DNA from: WHTX01 sp038255145
GTDB taxonomy: Bacteria; Actinomycetota; Acidimicrobiia; Acidimicrobiales; CAIXPF01
Reading direction: 5' to 3'
DNA length: 30,859 nt
NCBI GenBank assembly: GCA_038255145.1
Contig: JBBSLP010000072.1
Coordinates: 1 to 30,859, forward strand
Each line of letters starts with the position of its first letter. Positions within the stretch are counted from its first letter, which is position 1. The position numbers and the translations under genes are program-made. Below are positions 14,939 to 22,619 of the stretch, one piece after another. The notes beneath the pieces were generated by a model, which saw only the letters and a list, made by a program, of their open reading frames with translations, was not told the DNA's origin and made no database searches.

Positions 14939-15730
14939 ATGCCGGGATCGAAGATCGGACGCAAGCGCAGCCGGGATGACCCGGCGGGGGGATCGCCGGC
15001 CACGGCATCGCCGGCGGCGACCCCGACGCGTCGGGGCGCGGTGCTCGAGTTCCACGACGGTGAGCCCTGGGTGGTCGTCGACCTCGAGGACCTGGCCCGG
15101 GGCGCCGACGTCCGGTTCCGTGAGCGGCAGGGGCGGGTGTACCCCGACGAACGGGCCTTCGGCCGTCACCGGAGATCGCTGCGGGTGCCCGATGCCGTCG
15201 GTGCCGACCACGTCATCCGCCTCGAGGTCCGGGGGCGACGGGCCGGCGACCCCCTGGCGGTGCGGCTCGGGGTCCGACCCCACCCGTACTTCACGACGTC
15301 GGGCTACGACGTCACCACCCGCCAGACCGTGGTGGCCGCGCCGGGCACGACCTGTCAGCTGGAGCAGCTCGACGGGGAGACGGTGACCCTGCAGGTGCCC
15401 GACCGCAGCGCCACCCTCCGCCTGGCTGGTCGTGGCCTGCCCCGACCCGACGGTGGACGGGGCGACCTGTACGTGCCCTACGTGGTCGGCGAGGCGGGCA
15501 CGGCGGTGGCGGCCACGTTGGCCCCTCCCGGTCCCCACGCCCACGGCCCTGCCATCCCCCCCGCCCAGCAGGTGGCCCAGCTCCGCAGCCAGGCCCTGGC
15601 CGCGTGCGGGGGCGACACCTCGGTGATGGACCGCCTGCTGGCCTACGCCCGCCACCGGCTGCCCGAAGGCAGCGAGGCCGAGCGCTACGAGCTGCTGCTC
15701 GACGAGCTCTACCGGGACCGCGAGCGCTGA
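14939..15730 (+). CDS. DnaJ C-terminal-domain-like protein without J domain or zinc finger
   Basis: The 263-residue product has a low-complexity basic and Pro/Ala N-terminus (1-32). The body resembles the two peptide-binding barrels of DnaJ/CbpA. The order is VVVDLEDLARGADVRF, PDAVGADHVIRLEVRGRRAGDPLAVRLGV, PHPYFTTSGYDVTT, QLEQLDGETVTLQVPDRSATLRLAGRGLP and GGRGDLYVPYVV, which follows the DnaJ order of rLxGxG, GDLyv, HpxFxRxGxDL, LDGxvxLxiP and lRlxGxGxP. No HPD tripeptide or CxxCxGxG repeats occur, so it cannot stimulate DnaK by itself. The C-terminal helix (200-263) is rich in Arg/Glu. It could hold unfolded protein or bind a partner. ATG 14939 has GGGAGGG only three bases upstream; ATG 14915 in the same frame is an alternative. 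No DnaK or GrpE gene is in view. Confidence 0.6.
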   Translation: MPGSKIGRKRSRDDPAGGSPATASPAATPTRRGAVLEFHDGEPWVVVDLEDLARGADVRFRERQGRVYPDERAFGRHRRSLRVPDAVGADHVIRLEVRGRRAGDPLAVRLGVRPHPYFTTSGYDVTTRQTVVAAPGTTCQLEQLDGETVTLQVPDRSATLRLAGRGLPRPDGGRGDLYVPYVVGEAGTAVAATLAPPGPHAHGPAIPPAQQVAQLRSQALAACGGDTSVMDRLLAYARHRLPEGSEAERYELLLDELYRDRER

Positions 15731-15771
15731 ACCGGGGTCCACCTGGCCGCTGGCCGCGCCAGGATGGCGCC

Positions 15772-17145
15772 ATGGCCGAGCTCGTTGCCGACGTCGTGGT
15801 GGTGGGCCTCGGCCCCGGTGGCGAGGAGGTGGCCGAGCGGCTGGTCGATGCCGGCCTCGACGTCGTCGGCGTGGAAGCCGCCCTGTTCGGCGGTGAGTGC
15901 CCCTACTGGGGGTGCATCCCCTCCAAGATGATGATCCGGGCCGGCAACGCCCTGGCCGAAGCCCGCCGGGTCGACCTGCTGGCCGGGCACGCCACCGTGA
16001 CCCCCGACTGGGCCCCGGTGGCCCGCCGCATCCGTGACCAGGCCACCGATGACTGGGACGACAAGGTGGCCGTCGAGCGCTTCACCGCTCGGGGCGGGCG
16101 TTTCGTGCGGGGTCGGGGTCGGCTGCTGGCCGCCGACCGGGTGGCGGTGGGTGACGACGTGATCACCGCCCGTCGGGCCGTGGTCATCGGCACGGGGACC
16201 ACCCCGGTCATCCCTGCCATACCCGGCCTGGTCGAGGCCCAGCCGTGGACCAACCACCAGGCCATCGAGGTCGAGCACGTGCCCGACTCCCTGCTCGTGC
16301 TGGGGGGCGGGGCCATCGGCGTCGAGCTGGCCCAGGTGTTCGCCCGCTTCGGGGTGACCGTCACCGTGGTCGAGGTGGGCCGGCGCCTGCTGAGCCGGGA
16401 GGAGCCCGAGGCCTGCGACGTGCTGCACGAGGTGTTCGCGGCGGAGGGCATCGCCGTGCACACCGGGCTGTCCCTGGACCGGGTGGACCGCGTCGACGGC
16501 CGCATCCGGGCCCGGCTCGGTGACGGCACCGTCGTCGAGGCCGCCGAGATGTTGGTGGCCACGGGGCGCAAGGTCGACCTGGCCGCCGTCGGGGTCGGCG
16601 TGCTGGGCGTCGACGAGGGTGCCCGCTCGTTGCCCACCGACGGCCGCCTGCGGGTGGCCCCCGGGGTGTGGGCCGTGGGCGACATCACCGGGCGGGGGGC
16701 GTTCACCCACGTGGCCGTGCACCAGGCCGGCATCATCGTGGACGACATCCTCGGGCGTGAACCGGCCGACTTCGACGAGCACGCCATCCCCCGGGTGACC
16801 TTCACCGACCCCGAGGTGGGCTCGGTGGGGCTGTCCGAGGAGCAGGCCCGGGCGGCGGGCCTGGCCGTGCGCACCGGCCAGGTGGCGCTGTCGAGGGTGT
16901 CGCGGGGGTGGATCCACGGGCCCGGCAACGAGGGCCTGATCAAGCTGGTGGCCGACGTCGATGCCGGGGTGCTGGTGGGGGCCACGTCGGTGGGGCCGTC
17001 CGGGGGCGAGGTGCTGGGGCTGTTGGCCCTGGCCGTGCACGCCCGGGTGTCCCTGGAGCAGCTGGGGACCATGATCCTGGCCTTCCCCACCTTCCACCGG
17101 GGACTGCGCGACGCCCTGGCCGATCTGCGTAGCGTGGAGACATGA
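15772..17145 (+). CDS. FAD/NAD(P)-dependent disulfide oxidoreductase (lipoamide dehydrogenase/mercuric reductase class)
   Basis: The 457-residue flavoprotein starts with the FAD-binding VVVVGLGPGGEEVAERL. The redox-active pair is C43 and C48 in GGECPYWGCIPSK. A second dinucleotide motif LVLGGGAIGVELAQVFARFG binds NAD(P)H, WAVGDITGRGAFTHVA closes the FAD site, and a dimer interface domain follows (from about 345). The usual C-terminal HPTxxE is replaced by FPTFHRGLRDAL, as in an actinobacterial subgroup, so neither dihydrolipoamide nor mycothione can be assumed as substrate. The stop overlaps the start of the glutaredoxin-like gene (ATGA at 17142-17145), which strongly suggests a shared thiol redox role in the cytoplasm. 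ATG 15772 begins the family N-terminus directly. Confidence 0.88.
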   Translation: MAELVADVVVVGLGPGGEEVAERLVDAGLDVVGVEAALFGGECPYWGCIPSKMMIRAGNALAEARRVDLLAGHATVTPDWAPVARRIRDQATDDWDDKVAVERFTARGGRFVRGRGRLLAADRVAVGDDVITARRAVVIGTGTTPVIPAIPGLVEAQPWTNHQAIEVEHVPDSLLVLGGGAIGVELAQVFARFGVTVTVVEVGRRLLSREEPEACDVLHEVFAAEGIAVHTGLSLDRVDRVDGRIRARLGDGTVVEAAEMLVATGRKVDLAAVGVGVLGVDEGARSLPTDGRLRVAPGVWAVGDITGRGAFTHVAVHQAGIIVDDILGREPADFDEHAIPRVTFTDPEVGSVGLSEEQARAAGLAVRTGQVALSRVSRGWIHGPGNEGLIKLVADVDAGVLVGATSVGPSGGEVLGLLALAVHARVSLEQLGTMILAFPTFHRGLRDALADLRSVET

Positions 17146-17423
17146 CCGGTTCGTCCGATGTTCCTGACCAGCCCCGGGTGGACGTCTACTGGCGCCCGGG
17201 GTGCCCGTTCTGCACCATGCTGTTCCGCGGCCTGCGGGGAGCGGGGCTGCCCATGCGTGAGCTCGACATCTGGGACGACCCCGAGGCCGCCGCCTTCGTG
17301 CGGGCCCACGCCAACGGCAACGAGACCGTCCCCACCGTCGACATCGCCGGCACCGTCCTGGTGAACCCCTCGGCCAAGACCGTGCTCGACCTCGCTGCCA
17401 AGGCCGGCATCACCGTCGGCTGA
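17142..17423 (+). CDS. Glutaredoxin/mycoredoxin-like protein
   Basis: This 93-residue thioredoxin-fold protein has DVYWRPGCPFCTMLFRGL, with the redox dithiol C21-P-F-C24. The cis-proline segment is ETVPTVDIAGTVLVNPSA, where TVPTV is the glutathione- or mycothiol-facing loop. In mycothiol-producing actinobacteria such proteins reduce mixed disulfides between proteins and mycothiol. It begins inside the stop codon of the flavin reductase, so that enzyme is a natural candidate partner. Length and motif fit the short mycoredoxin group; NrdH-type redoxin is an alternative. Membership in the mycothiol system is inferred, because no mycothiol biosynthesis gene is in the window. Confidence 0.85.
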   Translation: MTGSSDVPDQPRVDVYWRPGCPFCTMLFRGLRGAGLPMRELDIWDDPEAAAFVRAHANGNETVPTVDIAGTVLVNPSAKTVLDLAAKAGITVG

Positions 17424-17494
17424 TCCGAGATCACCGCCCGCGCCCCCTCCCGGTGCAAAGATCGCATCACACGCCGGACCCGGGAGCGCGGCAC

Positions 17495-18445
17495 ATGGGC
17501 GACGACGAATCCCGCAACGAAAGCCACAGCGGCGCGCTGGCATTGGCCGACGGAGGGCTCGAGACCACCCTGGTCTTCCTGGAGGGCATCGACCTGCCCG
17601 ACTTCGCCGCCTTCGTGTTGCTGGGTGACGAGGCGGGCCGGACTGCGCTGCGGCGCTACTACGAGACCTACTTCGATCTGGCCGAGGCCCGTGGCCTCGC
17701 CTTCGTGGCCGACACGCCGACGTGGCGGGCCAACCTCGACTGGGGGGCCCGGCAAGGCCTCGATGCCGAGGCGTTGGCCGAGCTCAACCGCAGCGCCGTC
17801 CGCTTCGTCGCCGGACTGGTGGACGGTCGCCCCGAGCTCGAGGCCACCGTGAACGGGGTGATCGGGCCCCGGGGCGACGGTTACGTGGTGGGCGCCACCA
17901 TGTCCGCCGAGGAGGCCGCCCGCTACCACGCGCTGCAGGCCCAGGCCTTCGCCGACGCAGGGGCGGCCTCGGTCAGCGCCCTGACCATGACCTACGTCGA
18001 GGAGGCCGTCGGCATCACCCGGGCGGCCGTGGCCGTGGACCTGCCCGTGATCATCTCCTTCACCGTCGAGGTCGACGGATCCCTCCCCTCGGGTCGGTCG
18101 CTGGGCGATGCCATCGCCGCCGTCGATGCCGCCACCGGCGCCGCGCCCGCCCACTACATGGTCAACTGCGCCCACCCCAGCCACTTCGACCACGTGCTCG
18201 AGGTGGGGGAGCCCTGGCTGGGGCGCATCGGTGGCCTTCGGGCCAACGCCTCCCGGCTGAGCCACGCCGAGCTCGACGAGGCCACCGAGCTGGACCGCGG
18301 CGATCCGGCCGACCTGGGCCGCTGGTACGTAGCCCTGGGGGAGAAGCTGCCCGGCCTGCGGGTGGTCGGCGGCTGCTGTGGCACCGACCACCACCACGTC
18401 GCCGCCATCGCCGATGCCCTCACCGGCTCCGACCGCTCCCGTTGA
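17495..18445 (+). CDS. Homocysteine S-methyltransferase family protein
   Basis: The 316-residue protein starts with ALADGGLETTLVFLEG, the first barrel strand of this family. It carries the zinc ligands C225 (YMVNCAHP) and C294/C295 (GGCCGTD). Enzymes of this type transfer a methyl group from S-methylmethionine, S-adenosylmethionine or a folate to homocysteine to make methionine. Betaine or other donors are known in the wider family, so the donor is open. ATG 17495 was chosen because GGGAG lies about seven bases upstream; GTG 17453 in frame has no such site. The preceding redox pair ends about 70 bases upstream and the SMP-30 gene follows on the same strand. Confidence 0.88.
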   Translation: MGDDESRNESHSGALALADGGLETTLVFLEGIDLPDFAAFVLLGDEAGRTALRRYYETYFDLAEARGLAFVADTPTWRANLDWGARQGLDAEALAELNRSAVRFVAGLVDGRPELEATVNGVIGPRGDGYVVGATMSAEEAARYHALQAQAFADAGAASVSALTMTYVEEAVGITRAAVAVDLPVIISFTVEVDGSLPSGRSLGDAIAAVDAATGAAPAHYMVNCAHPSHFDHVLEVGEPWLGRIGGLRANASRLSHAELDEATELDRGDPADLGRWYVALGEKLPGLRVVGGCCGTDHHHVAAIADALTGSDRSR

Positions 18446-18449
18446 CCGT

Positions 18450-18470
18450 CCGCCCACCGCCCACCGCCCA
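18450..18470 (+). repeat. Three-copy CCGCCCA tandem heptamer
   Basis: Three perfect head-to-tail copies of CCGCCCA lie in the 92-base gap before the SMP-30 gene, followed by a diverged CCGACCT. No function is implied. Confidence 0.7.
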
Positions 18471-18537
18471 CCGACCTCCCGCCGGGTGCGGCGCGATCCG
18501 GCGCATCGGCGGTGTGGCCGGGCCTAGGGTCCGCGCC

Positions 18538-19380
18538 ATGGCACAGCTCGAGGTGCTGGTCGACGGCCTGACGTTCCCTGAAGCCCCCCGGTGGCACGAC
18601 GGGCGGTTGTGGTTCAGCGACTTCTACGCCCACCGGGTCTTGGCTGCGGGCCTCGACGGCACCGTAGAGGAGGTCCTCCACGTGCCCGGCCAGCCGTCGG
18701 GCCTGGGCTGGTTACCCGACGGCCGCCTCCTGGTGGTGTCCATGCTCGATCGGCGTGTGCTGAGGCGCGAGGCCGACGGCACCGTCGTCGTGCACGCCGA
18801 CCTGTTCCCCCTGGCCACGGGGCCCTGCAACGACATGGTCGTCGACGGTCAGGGTCGAGCCTGGGTGGGCAACTTCGGCTTCGACCGCCACGTGGGCCAG
18901 GAGCCGTCCACCACCGTCCTGGTCCGGGTCGACCCCGACGGCAAGGTGACCCGGGCCGCCGAGGACGTCTTCTTCCCCAACGGCTCGGTCATCACCCCCG
19001 ACGGGCGGACCCTGATCGTGGGCGAGACGTTCGGTCAGTGCCTCAGCGCCTGGGACATCGGCGGGGATGGCACCCTGTCGGGACGGCGGGTGTGGGCCGA
19101 CACCACCCCGCACTGGCCCGACGGCATCTGCCTCGATGCCGAGGGCGCCATCTGGGTGGCCGACCCCCGGGGTGATGTCGTGGTCCGAGTGCACGAGGGC
19201 GGCCGCATCAGCCAGCGCATCCCCACCGGCCGGGGCGCCTTCGCGGCAATGCTCGGTGGTCCCGAGGGTCGCACCTTGTTCGTGTGCACGTGCTCGGCCT
19301 CCGGCCCTGCGGTGGCCCCCGAGCGCGCCGGTCGCATCGAGCACATCGAGGTCGACGTACCCGGGGCGGGCTGGCCGTGA
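18538..19380 (+). CDS. SMP-30/gluconolactonase-type sugar lactonase
   Basis: This 280-residue six-bladed beta-propeller has LTFPEAPRWHDGRLWFSD at the N-terminus. The expected divalent-metal ligands are E15 (FPEAPRW), N148 (FFPNGSVI) and D195 (HWPDGICLD), with N98-D99 (PCNDMV) also in the cavity. These match the SMP-30 pattern of Glu, Asn and Asp. Such enzymes open sugar or other lactones in the cytoplasm or outside; no signal peptide is seen here. Substrate is unknown. The TGA stop overlaps a GTG at 19377, but the downstream SDR more likely starts at ATG 19404. The pair would then act in one pathway, for example oxidation of a sugar or alcohol followed by lactone hydrolysis. Confidence 0.9.
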   Translation: MAQLEVLVDGLTFPEAPRWHDGRLWFSDFYAHRVLAAGLDGTVEEVLHVPGQPSGLGWLPDGRLLVVSMLDRRVLRREADGTVVVHADLFPLATGPCNDMVVDGQGRAWVGNFGFDRHVGQEPSTTVLVRVDPDGKVTRAAEDVFFPNGSVITPDGRTLIVGETFGQCLSAWDIGGDGTLSGRRVWADTTPHWPDGICLDAEGAIWVADPRGDVVVRVHEGGRISQRIPTGRGAFAAMLGGPEGRTLFVCTCSASGPAVAPERAGRIEHIEVDVPGAGWP

Positions 19381-19403
19381 CGACGACCGAGGGGGGAGGG
19401 GTC

Positions 19404-20207
19404 ATGCGCGACGACGAGGGCCTGGATGGTCGGGTGGCCATCGTCAGCGGCGGGGGTGCTGTCGGCGAGGGCATCGGCAACGGCCGCGCCGCGGCTCTGC
19501 TGCTGGCCCGGGCGGGGTGCCGGGTGCTGGTGGTGGACCGCAAGCTCGACCTGGCCGAGCGCACGGCGGACATGATCACGGCCGAAGGTGGGGAGGCGGT
19601 CGCGTTCGGGGGCGACGCCACCGTGGAGGCGGACTGCGTGGCCATGGTGGCCGCGGCCATGGACCACTGGGGCCGGCTCGACGTGTTGGACAACAACGTC
19701 GGCATCGGCAGCCGGGGCTCGGTCGTCGACGAGGACCTGGCCCGCTGGGAGCGGGTGATGCAGGTCAACGTGCACTCCATGGTGCTGGCATCGAGGGCGG
19801 CCATCCCCGCCATGCGGGCCTCGGGCCATGGCGGGTCGATCGTGAACGTGTCGTCCATCTCCGCCCTGCGGCCCCGGGGCCTGACCGCGTACTCGACGTC
19901 CAAGGGGGCGGTCATCGCCCTGACCAAGGCCATGGCCGTGGACCACGGCCCCGAGGGGATCCGGGTCAACTGCGTCGCCCCGGGCCCGGTGCTGACCCCC
20001 ATGGTCGGCGGCCCCGACATGCCCGATGCCGCCCGGGCCGCCCGCCGCAAGGCCTCGGTCCTCGACGTCGAGGGCACGGGCTGGGACGTGGGCAACGCCG
20101 TGCGCTTCCTGGCCTCGGACCGGGCCCGCTACATCACCGGCCAGGTCCTCGTCGTTGACGGCGGCGTCACCCTCCGAGGCCCCGAACGGGACCCCGGCGC
20201 CAGCTGA
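19404..20207 (+). CDS. Short-chain dehydrogenase/reductase (SDR)
   Basis: The 267-residue Rossmann-fold enzyme has a modified cofactor loop SGGGAVGEGIG (about 15-25). The usual NNAG is NNVG (97-100), and the catalytic residues are S140/S141 (NVSSIS), Y153 and K157 (YSTSK). It ends ITGQVLVVDGGVTLRGP, the normal dimerisation tail. D45 after the second strand (LVVDRK) favours NAD(H). Such enzymes oxidise alcohols or reduce ketones. ATG 19404 is preceded by GGGGGGAGGGG. A coupled GTG at 19377 would add nine residues, which is less like the family. Its stop codon lies in the loop of a strong hairpin (20190-20220). Genomic adjacency suggests a shared substrate with the SMP-30 lactonase. Confidence 0.9.
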   Translation: MRDDEGLDGRVAIVSGGGAVGEGIGNGRAAALLLARAGCRVLVVDRKLDLAERTADMITAEGGEAVAFGGDATVEADCVAMVAAAMDHWGRLDVLDNNVGIGSRGSVVDEDLARWERVMQVNVHSMVLASRAAIPAMRASGHGGSIVNVSSISALRPRGLTAYSTSKGAVIALTKAMAVDHGPEGIRVNCVAPGPVLTPMVGGPDMPDAARAARRKASVLDVEGTGWDVGNAVRFLASDRARYITGQVLVVDGGVTLRGPERDPGAS

Positions 20208-20220
20208 GGCGCCGGGGGTC
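20190..20220. terminator. Strong GC hairpin with the SDR stop codon in its loop
   Basis: CCCCGGCGCC (20192-20201) pairs with GGCGCCGGGG (20208-20217) around AGCTGA, whose TGA is the SDR stop. Outer GA and TC can pair past a one-base bulge. It precedes the stop of the convergent alcohol dehydrogenase by a few bases, so it could end transcription from both sides. Confidence 0.6.
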
Positions 20221-20226
20221 GAACCG

Positions 20227-21261
20227 TCAGCGGCGGGGGTCGACGAGGATCTTGATCTTGTCCGAGGGGCCGCCGGCCAGTTCGGCCACGGTGTCGGGGA
20301 GCTCGTCGAGGCTGATGGTGGCGTGGTGCAGGGGGGTCACCTGGACCCGACCGTCGGCCATCAGGCCGAGGGCGATCTCGGTGTCCTCGTAGCCATAGGC
20401 GGCTGACGTGTCGATGGTCAGCTCCTTGAGCACCCAGGCGGCGGCGTTGATGGTGGCCCGGTCGATGGCCACGCCGACCAGGCACACGTTGCCGCCCCGG
20501 CGCACCAGCCGGCCCGCGGCCTCCACCGTTGCCGCCACGCCGGCGCAGTCGAAGACCACATCGGGTCCCGTGCCCCGGGTCAGGTCGGCCAACGCTTCGG
20601 ATGCCTCCCGCCCGGGCGCGAACACGGCCTCGGCCCCCAGCGCCTTGGCCAGGTCGGCCCGCACCGGGTCGGGCTCGACCACGAACAGCCGCCCCGCCCC
20701 CGCGGCCCGGGCGCACTGGAGCGTCAGCAGACCGATGGGGCCGGCGCCGATGACCGCCACCACGTCGCCGAGGTTGATCCGGCTGCGGCGCACGGCGTGG
20801 GTGGCCACCATGGTGGGCTCGGTCATGGCCGCCTGCTCCACGGACAGCGACGACGGCACCCGCAGCAGGCGGCGGGCGTCCACGGCCTGGGTGGGGGCGA
20901 AGCCACCGGCGTGCGGCGCCCGGCCGTCGGTGCCCATCAACCCCCGCAGGGCGGTGGAGCAGCGCTGGGGGTCGCCCCGCAGGCACGAACCGCACCGGCC
21001 GCAGGGCGGTGAGGCCCCGGCCACCACGCGGTCGCCCTCGCCGATGCCGGTCACGTCACCGGCCACGGCGCTGACCACGCCGGTCCACTCGTGGCCGCAC
21101 ACACCGGGGTTGTAGGGCCCACCCGACTGGAAGGCGTGCACGTCAGAGCCGCAGATGCCGCACAGGTCGATCTCCACCAGGGCCGTGCCCGGGGTGATCT
21201 CGGGATCGGGGACCTCCAGCAGCTCGAGCTGGCCCTTGCCGGTGATGACCCCTGCGCGCAC
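20227..21261 (-). CDS. Zinc-dependent medium-chain alcohol/polyol dehydrogenase
   Basis: This 344-residue MDR enzyme has catalytic zinc ligands C37 (CGICGSDVH), H57 and E58 (CGHEWTG). The four structural-zinc cysteines C87, C90, C93 and C101 lie in PCGRCGSCLRGDPQRC. The coenzyme domain has VAVIGAGPIGLLTLQCARAAGA with E200-type acidic residues after strand 2 (VVEPD), favouring NAD. It resembles sorbitol, threonine and butanediol dehydrogenases, and the exact alcohol is unknown. GTG 21261 has GGGGGAG five bases upstream; the longer open frame lacks this and the extra residues look unlike the family. It faces the SDR gene, and both may serve oxidation of related alcohols, though they are not co-transcribed. 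Confidence 0.88.
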   Translation of the reverse strand: MRAGVITGKGQLELLEVPDPEITPGTALVEIDLCGICGSDVHAFQSGGPYNPGVCGHEWTGVVSAVAGDVTGIGEGDRVVAGASPPCGRCGSCLRGDPQRCSTALRGLMGTDGRAPHAGGFAPTQAVDARRLLRVPSSLSVEQAAMTEPTMVATHAVRRSRINLGDVVAVIGAGPIGLLTLQCARAAGAGRLFVVEPDPVRADLAKALGAEAVFAPGREASEALADLTRGTGPDVVFDCAGVAATVEAAGRLVRRGGNVCLVGVAIDRATINAAAWVLKELTIDTSAAYGYEDTEIALGLMADGRVQVTPLHHATISLDELPDTVAELAGGPSDKIKILVDPRR

Positions 21262-21365
21262 GATGTCTCCCCCTGCGTCGCGCCCCGGCAACCCGCCAGG
21301 ACGTCCTCAACAGCCGGAACCTACCGGATCGGCCCCCAGCGCTCGGCTTCGCCTCGGTGGTGCCG

Positions 21366-21417
21366 ACGATCGTTAGTGTCTAACTTTACGACTCCACGAT
21401 CGTTATCATACGATCGT
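21366..21417 (+). promoter_or_regulatory. fic promoter with three ACGATCGT palindromes
   Basis: The 8-base palindrome ACGATCGT occurs at 21366-21373, 21396-21403 and 21410-21417, the last overlapping the GTG start at 21416. A near-consensus -10 TATCAT (21404-21409) lies between the second and third copies and predicts a transcript starting at the GTG, i.e. leaderless. GTTAGTGTCTAAC (21372-21384) is a further inverted repeat beside the weak -35 region (TAACTT, 21381-21386). The layout looks like repressor binding across a promoter. Confidence 0.6.
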
Positions 21418-22597
21418 GACCGACCCCGGATCCCCTGAAGGGGCTGTGCTGTTCGTAGCCCCCGAGCTCGGTCCGGAGGAGGAGCGGGCGCTGGCGCGCA
21501 TCTCGGAGCTCCGGACCCAGCTGCGGTTCTTCGTGGCCGAGCCGAGACGCTGGGCAGGCCTGCTCCGGCGCACGATGCTCGCCCGAGCCATCCTCGGATC
21601 GAACAGCATCGAGGGGTACATCGTCAACCTCGACGATGCGTTGGCCGCCGTCGAGGGTGAGCAGCCCCTCGATGCTCGGCAAGAGACGTGGGACGCCGTC
21701 GTTGGCTATCGGAATGCGATGACCTACGTGCTCCAGATGGCCAGCGATGCCCACTTCGAGCTGAACGAAGCATTGCTGAAGAGCCTTCACTTCATGATGA
21801 TCAGCTATGACCTGAGGAAGAGCCCGGGCAAGTGGCGTCCGGGCAGCATCTTCGTCAGGGACGACGCCACGGGCGACGTCGTCTACGAGGGGCCTGACGC
21901 TGAGAACGTGCCCGACCTCATGCACGAGCTGGTCCTCGGCCTTCAGGCTGAGGATCCGTCGACCCCGGCGCTGGTCCGAGCGGCCATGGCCCACCTCAAC
22001 CTGGTGATGATCCATCCTTTCAGCGACGGGAACGGGCGGATGGCGAGGTGCCTCCAGACCCTGGTGCTCGCACGGGAGGGGATCGTGGCCTCCGAGTTCT
22101 CGAGCATCGAGGAGTACCTGGGTGCGAACACGGAGGCGTACTACGCCGTGCTCGCCGCCGTGGGGTCCGGTCAGTGGCACCCCGATCGAGATGCAAGACC
22201 CTGGATCCGGTTCACGCTCGCCGCGCACTACAGGCAAGCGCAGACGGTCCTTCGTCGTGTGAAGGAATCCGAGGCTCTCTGGGAGCTCATCGAGCAACTG
22301 GTGTCGACGAAGTCGAAGGTCGCCGAACGCACGATCCCTGCGCTCTTCGATGCCGCATCAGGCCGTCGCATCCGGCGAAGTGGCTATCTGGCTGTCATCG
22401 GCGAGGAGCTCTCGGAGCCGGTGGCCACCCGAGACCTGCGGTCGCTCGTGGACGCCGGGCTGCTCGAGGCCTTCGGTGAGAAGCGGGGGAGGTACTACGT
22501 CGCCACGCCTGCCCTCGCTGAGCTGCGCGAGCGATCACGTCGGCCGCGAAGCCCGGCTGACGCCGACCCCTTCGCGGTGGAGCAGCCGCCGTCCTGA
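21416..22597 (+). CDS. Class II Fic-domain protein (putative AMP transferase) with C-terminal winged helix
   Basis: The 393-residue protein carries the full Fic motif HPFSDGNGRMAR (200-211). Catalytic H200 and anion-binding residues for ATP are present. It also has an N-terminal inhibitory motif S62-N-S-I-E66-G67, so it is a class II Fic enzyme whose Glu blocks ATP binding until released. Such enzymes attach AMP to hydroxyl side chains of target proteins. The C-terminal part (about 285-375, KVAERTIPALFDAASGRRIRRSGYLAVIGEELSEP) looks like a winged helix and may bind DNA or mediate dimers. Codon choice is less GC-biased than in neighbours (for example ATGATGATCAGC), hinting at acquisition. GTG 21416 is supported by its position at the predicted transcript start. 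No antitoxin-like small gene adjoins it. Confidence 0.93.
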   Translation: MTDPGSPEGAVLFVAPELGPEEERALARISELRTQLRFFVAEPRRWAGLLRRTMLARAILGSNSIEGYIVNLDDALAAVEGEQPLDARQETWDAVVGYRNAMTYVLQMASDAHFELNEALLKSLHFMMISYDLRKSPGKWRPGSIFVRDDATGDVVYEGPDAENVPDLMHELVLGLQAEDPSTPALVRAAMAHLNLVMIHPFSDGNGRMARCLQTLVLAREGIVASEFSSIEEYLGANTEAYYAVLAAVGSGQWHPDRDARPWIRFTLAAHYRQAQTVLRRVKESEALWELIEQLVSTKSKVAERTIPALFDAASGRRIRRSGYLAVIGEELSEPVATRDLRSLVDAGLLEAFGEKRGRYYVATPALAELRERSRRPRSPADADPFAVEQPPS

Positions 22598-22619
22598 CCC
22601 TGGGGTACCGTCCGGCGTC

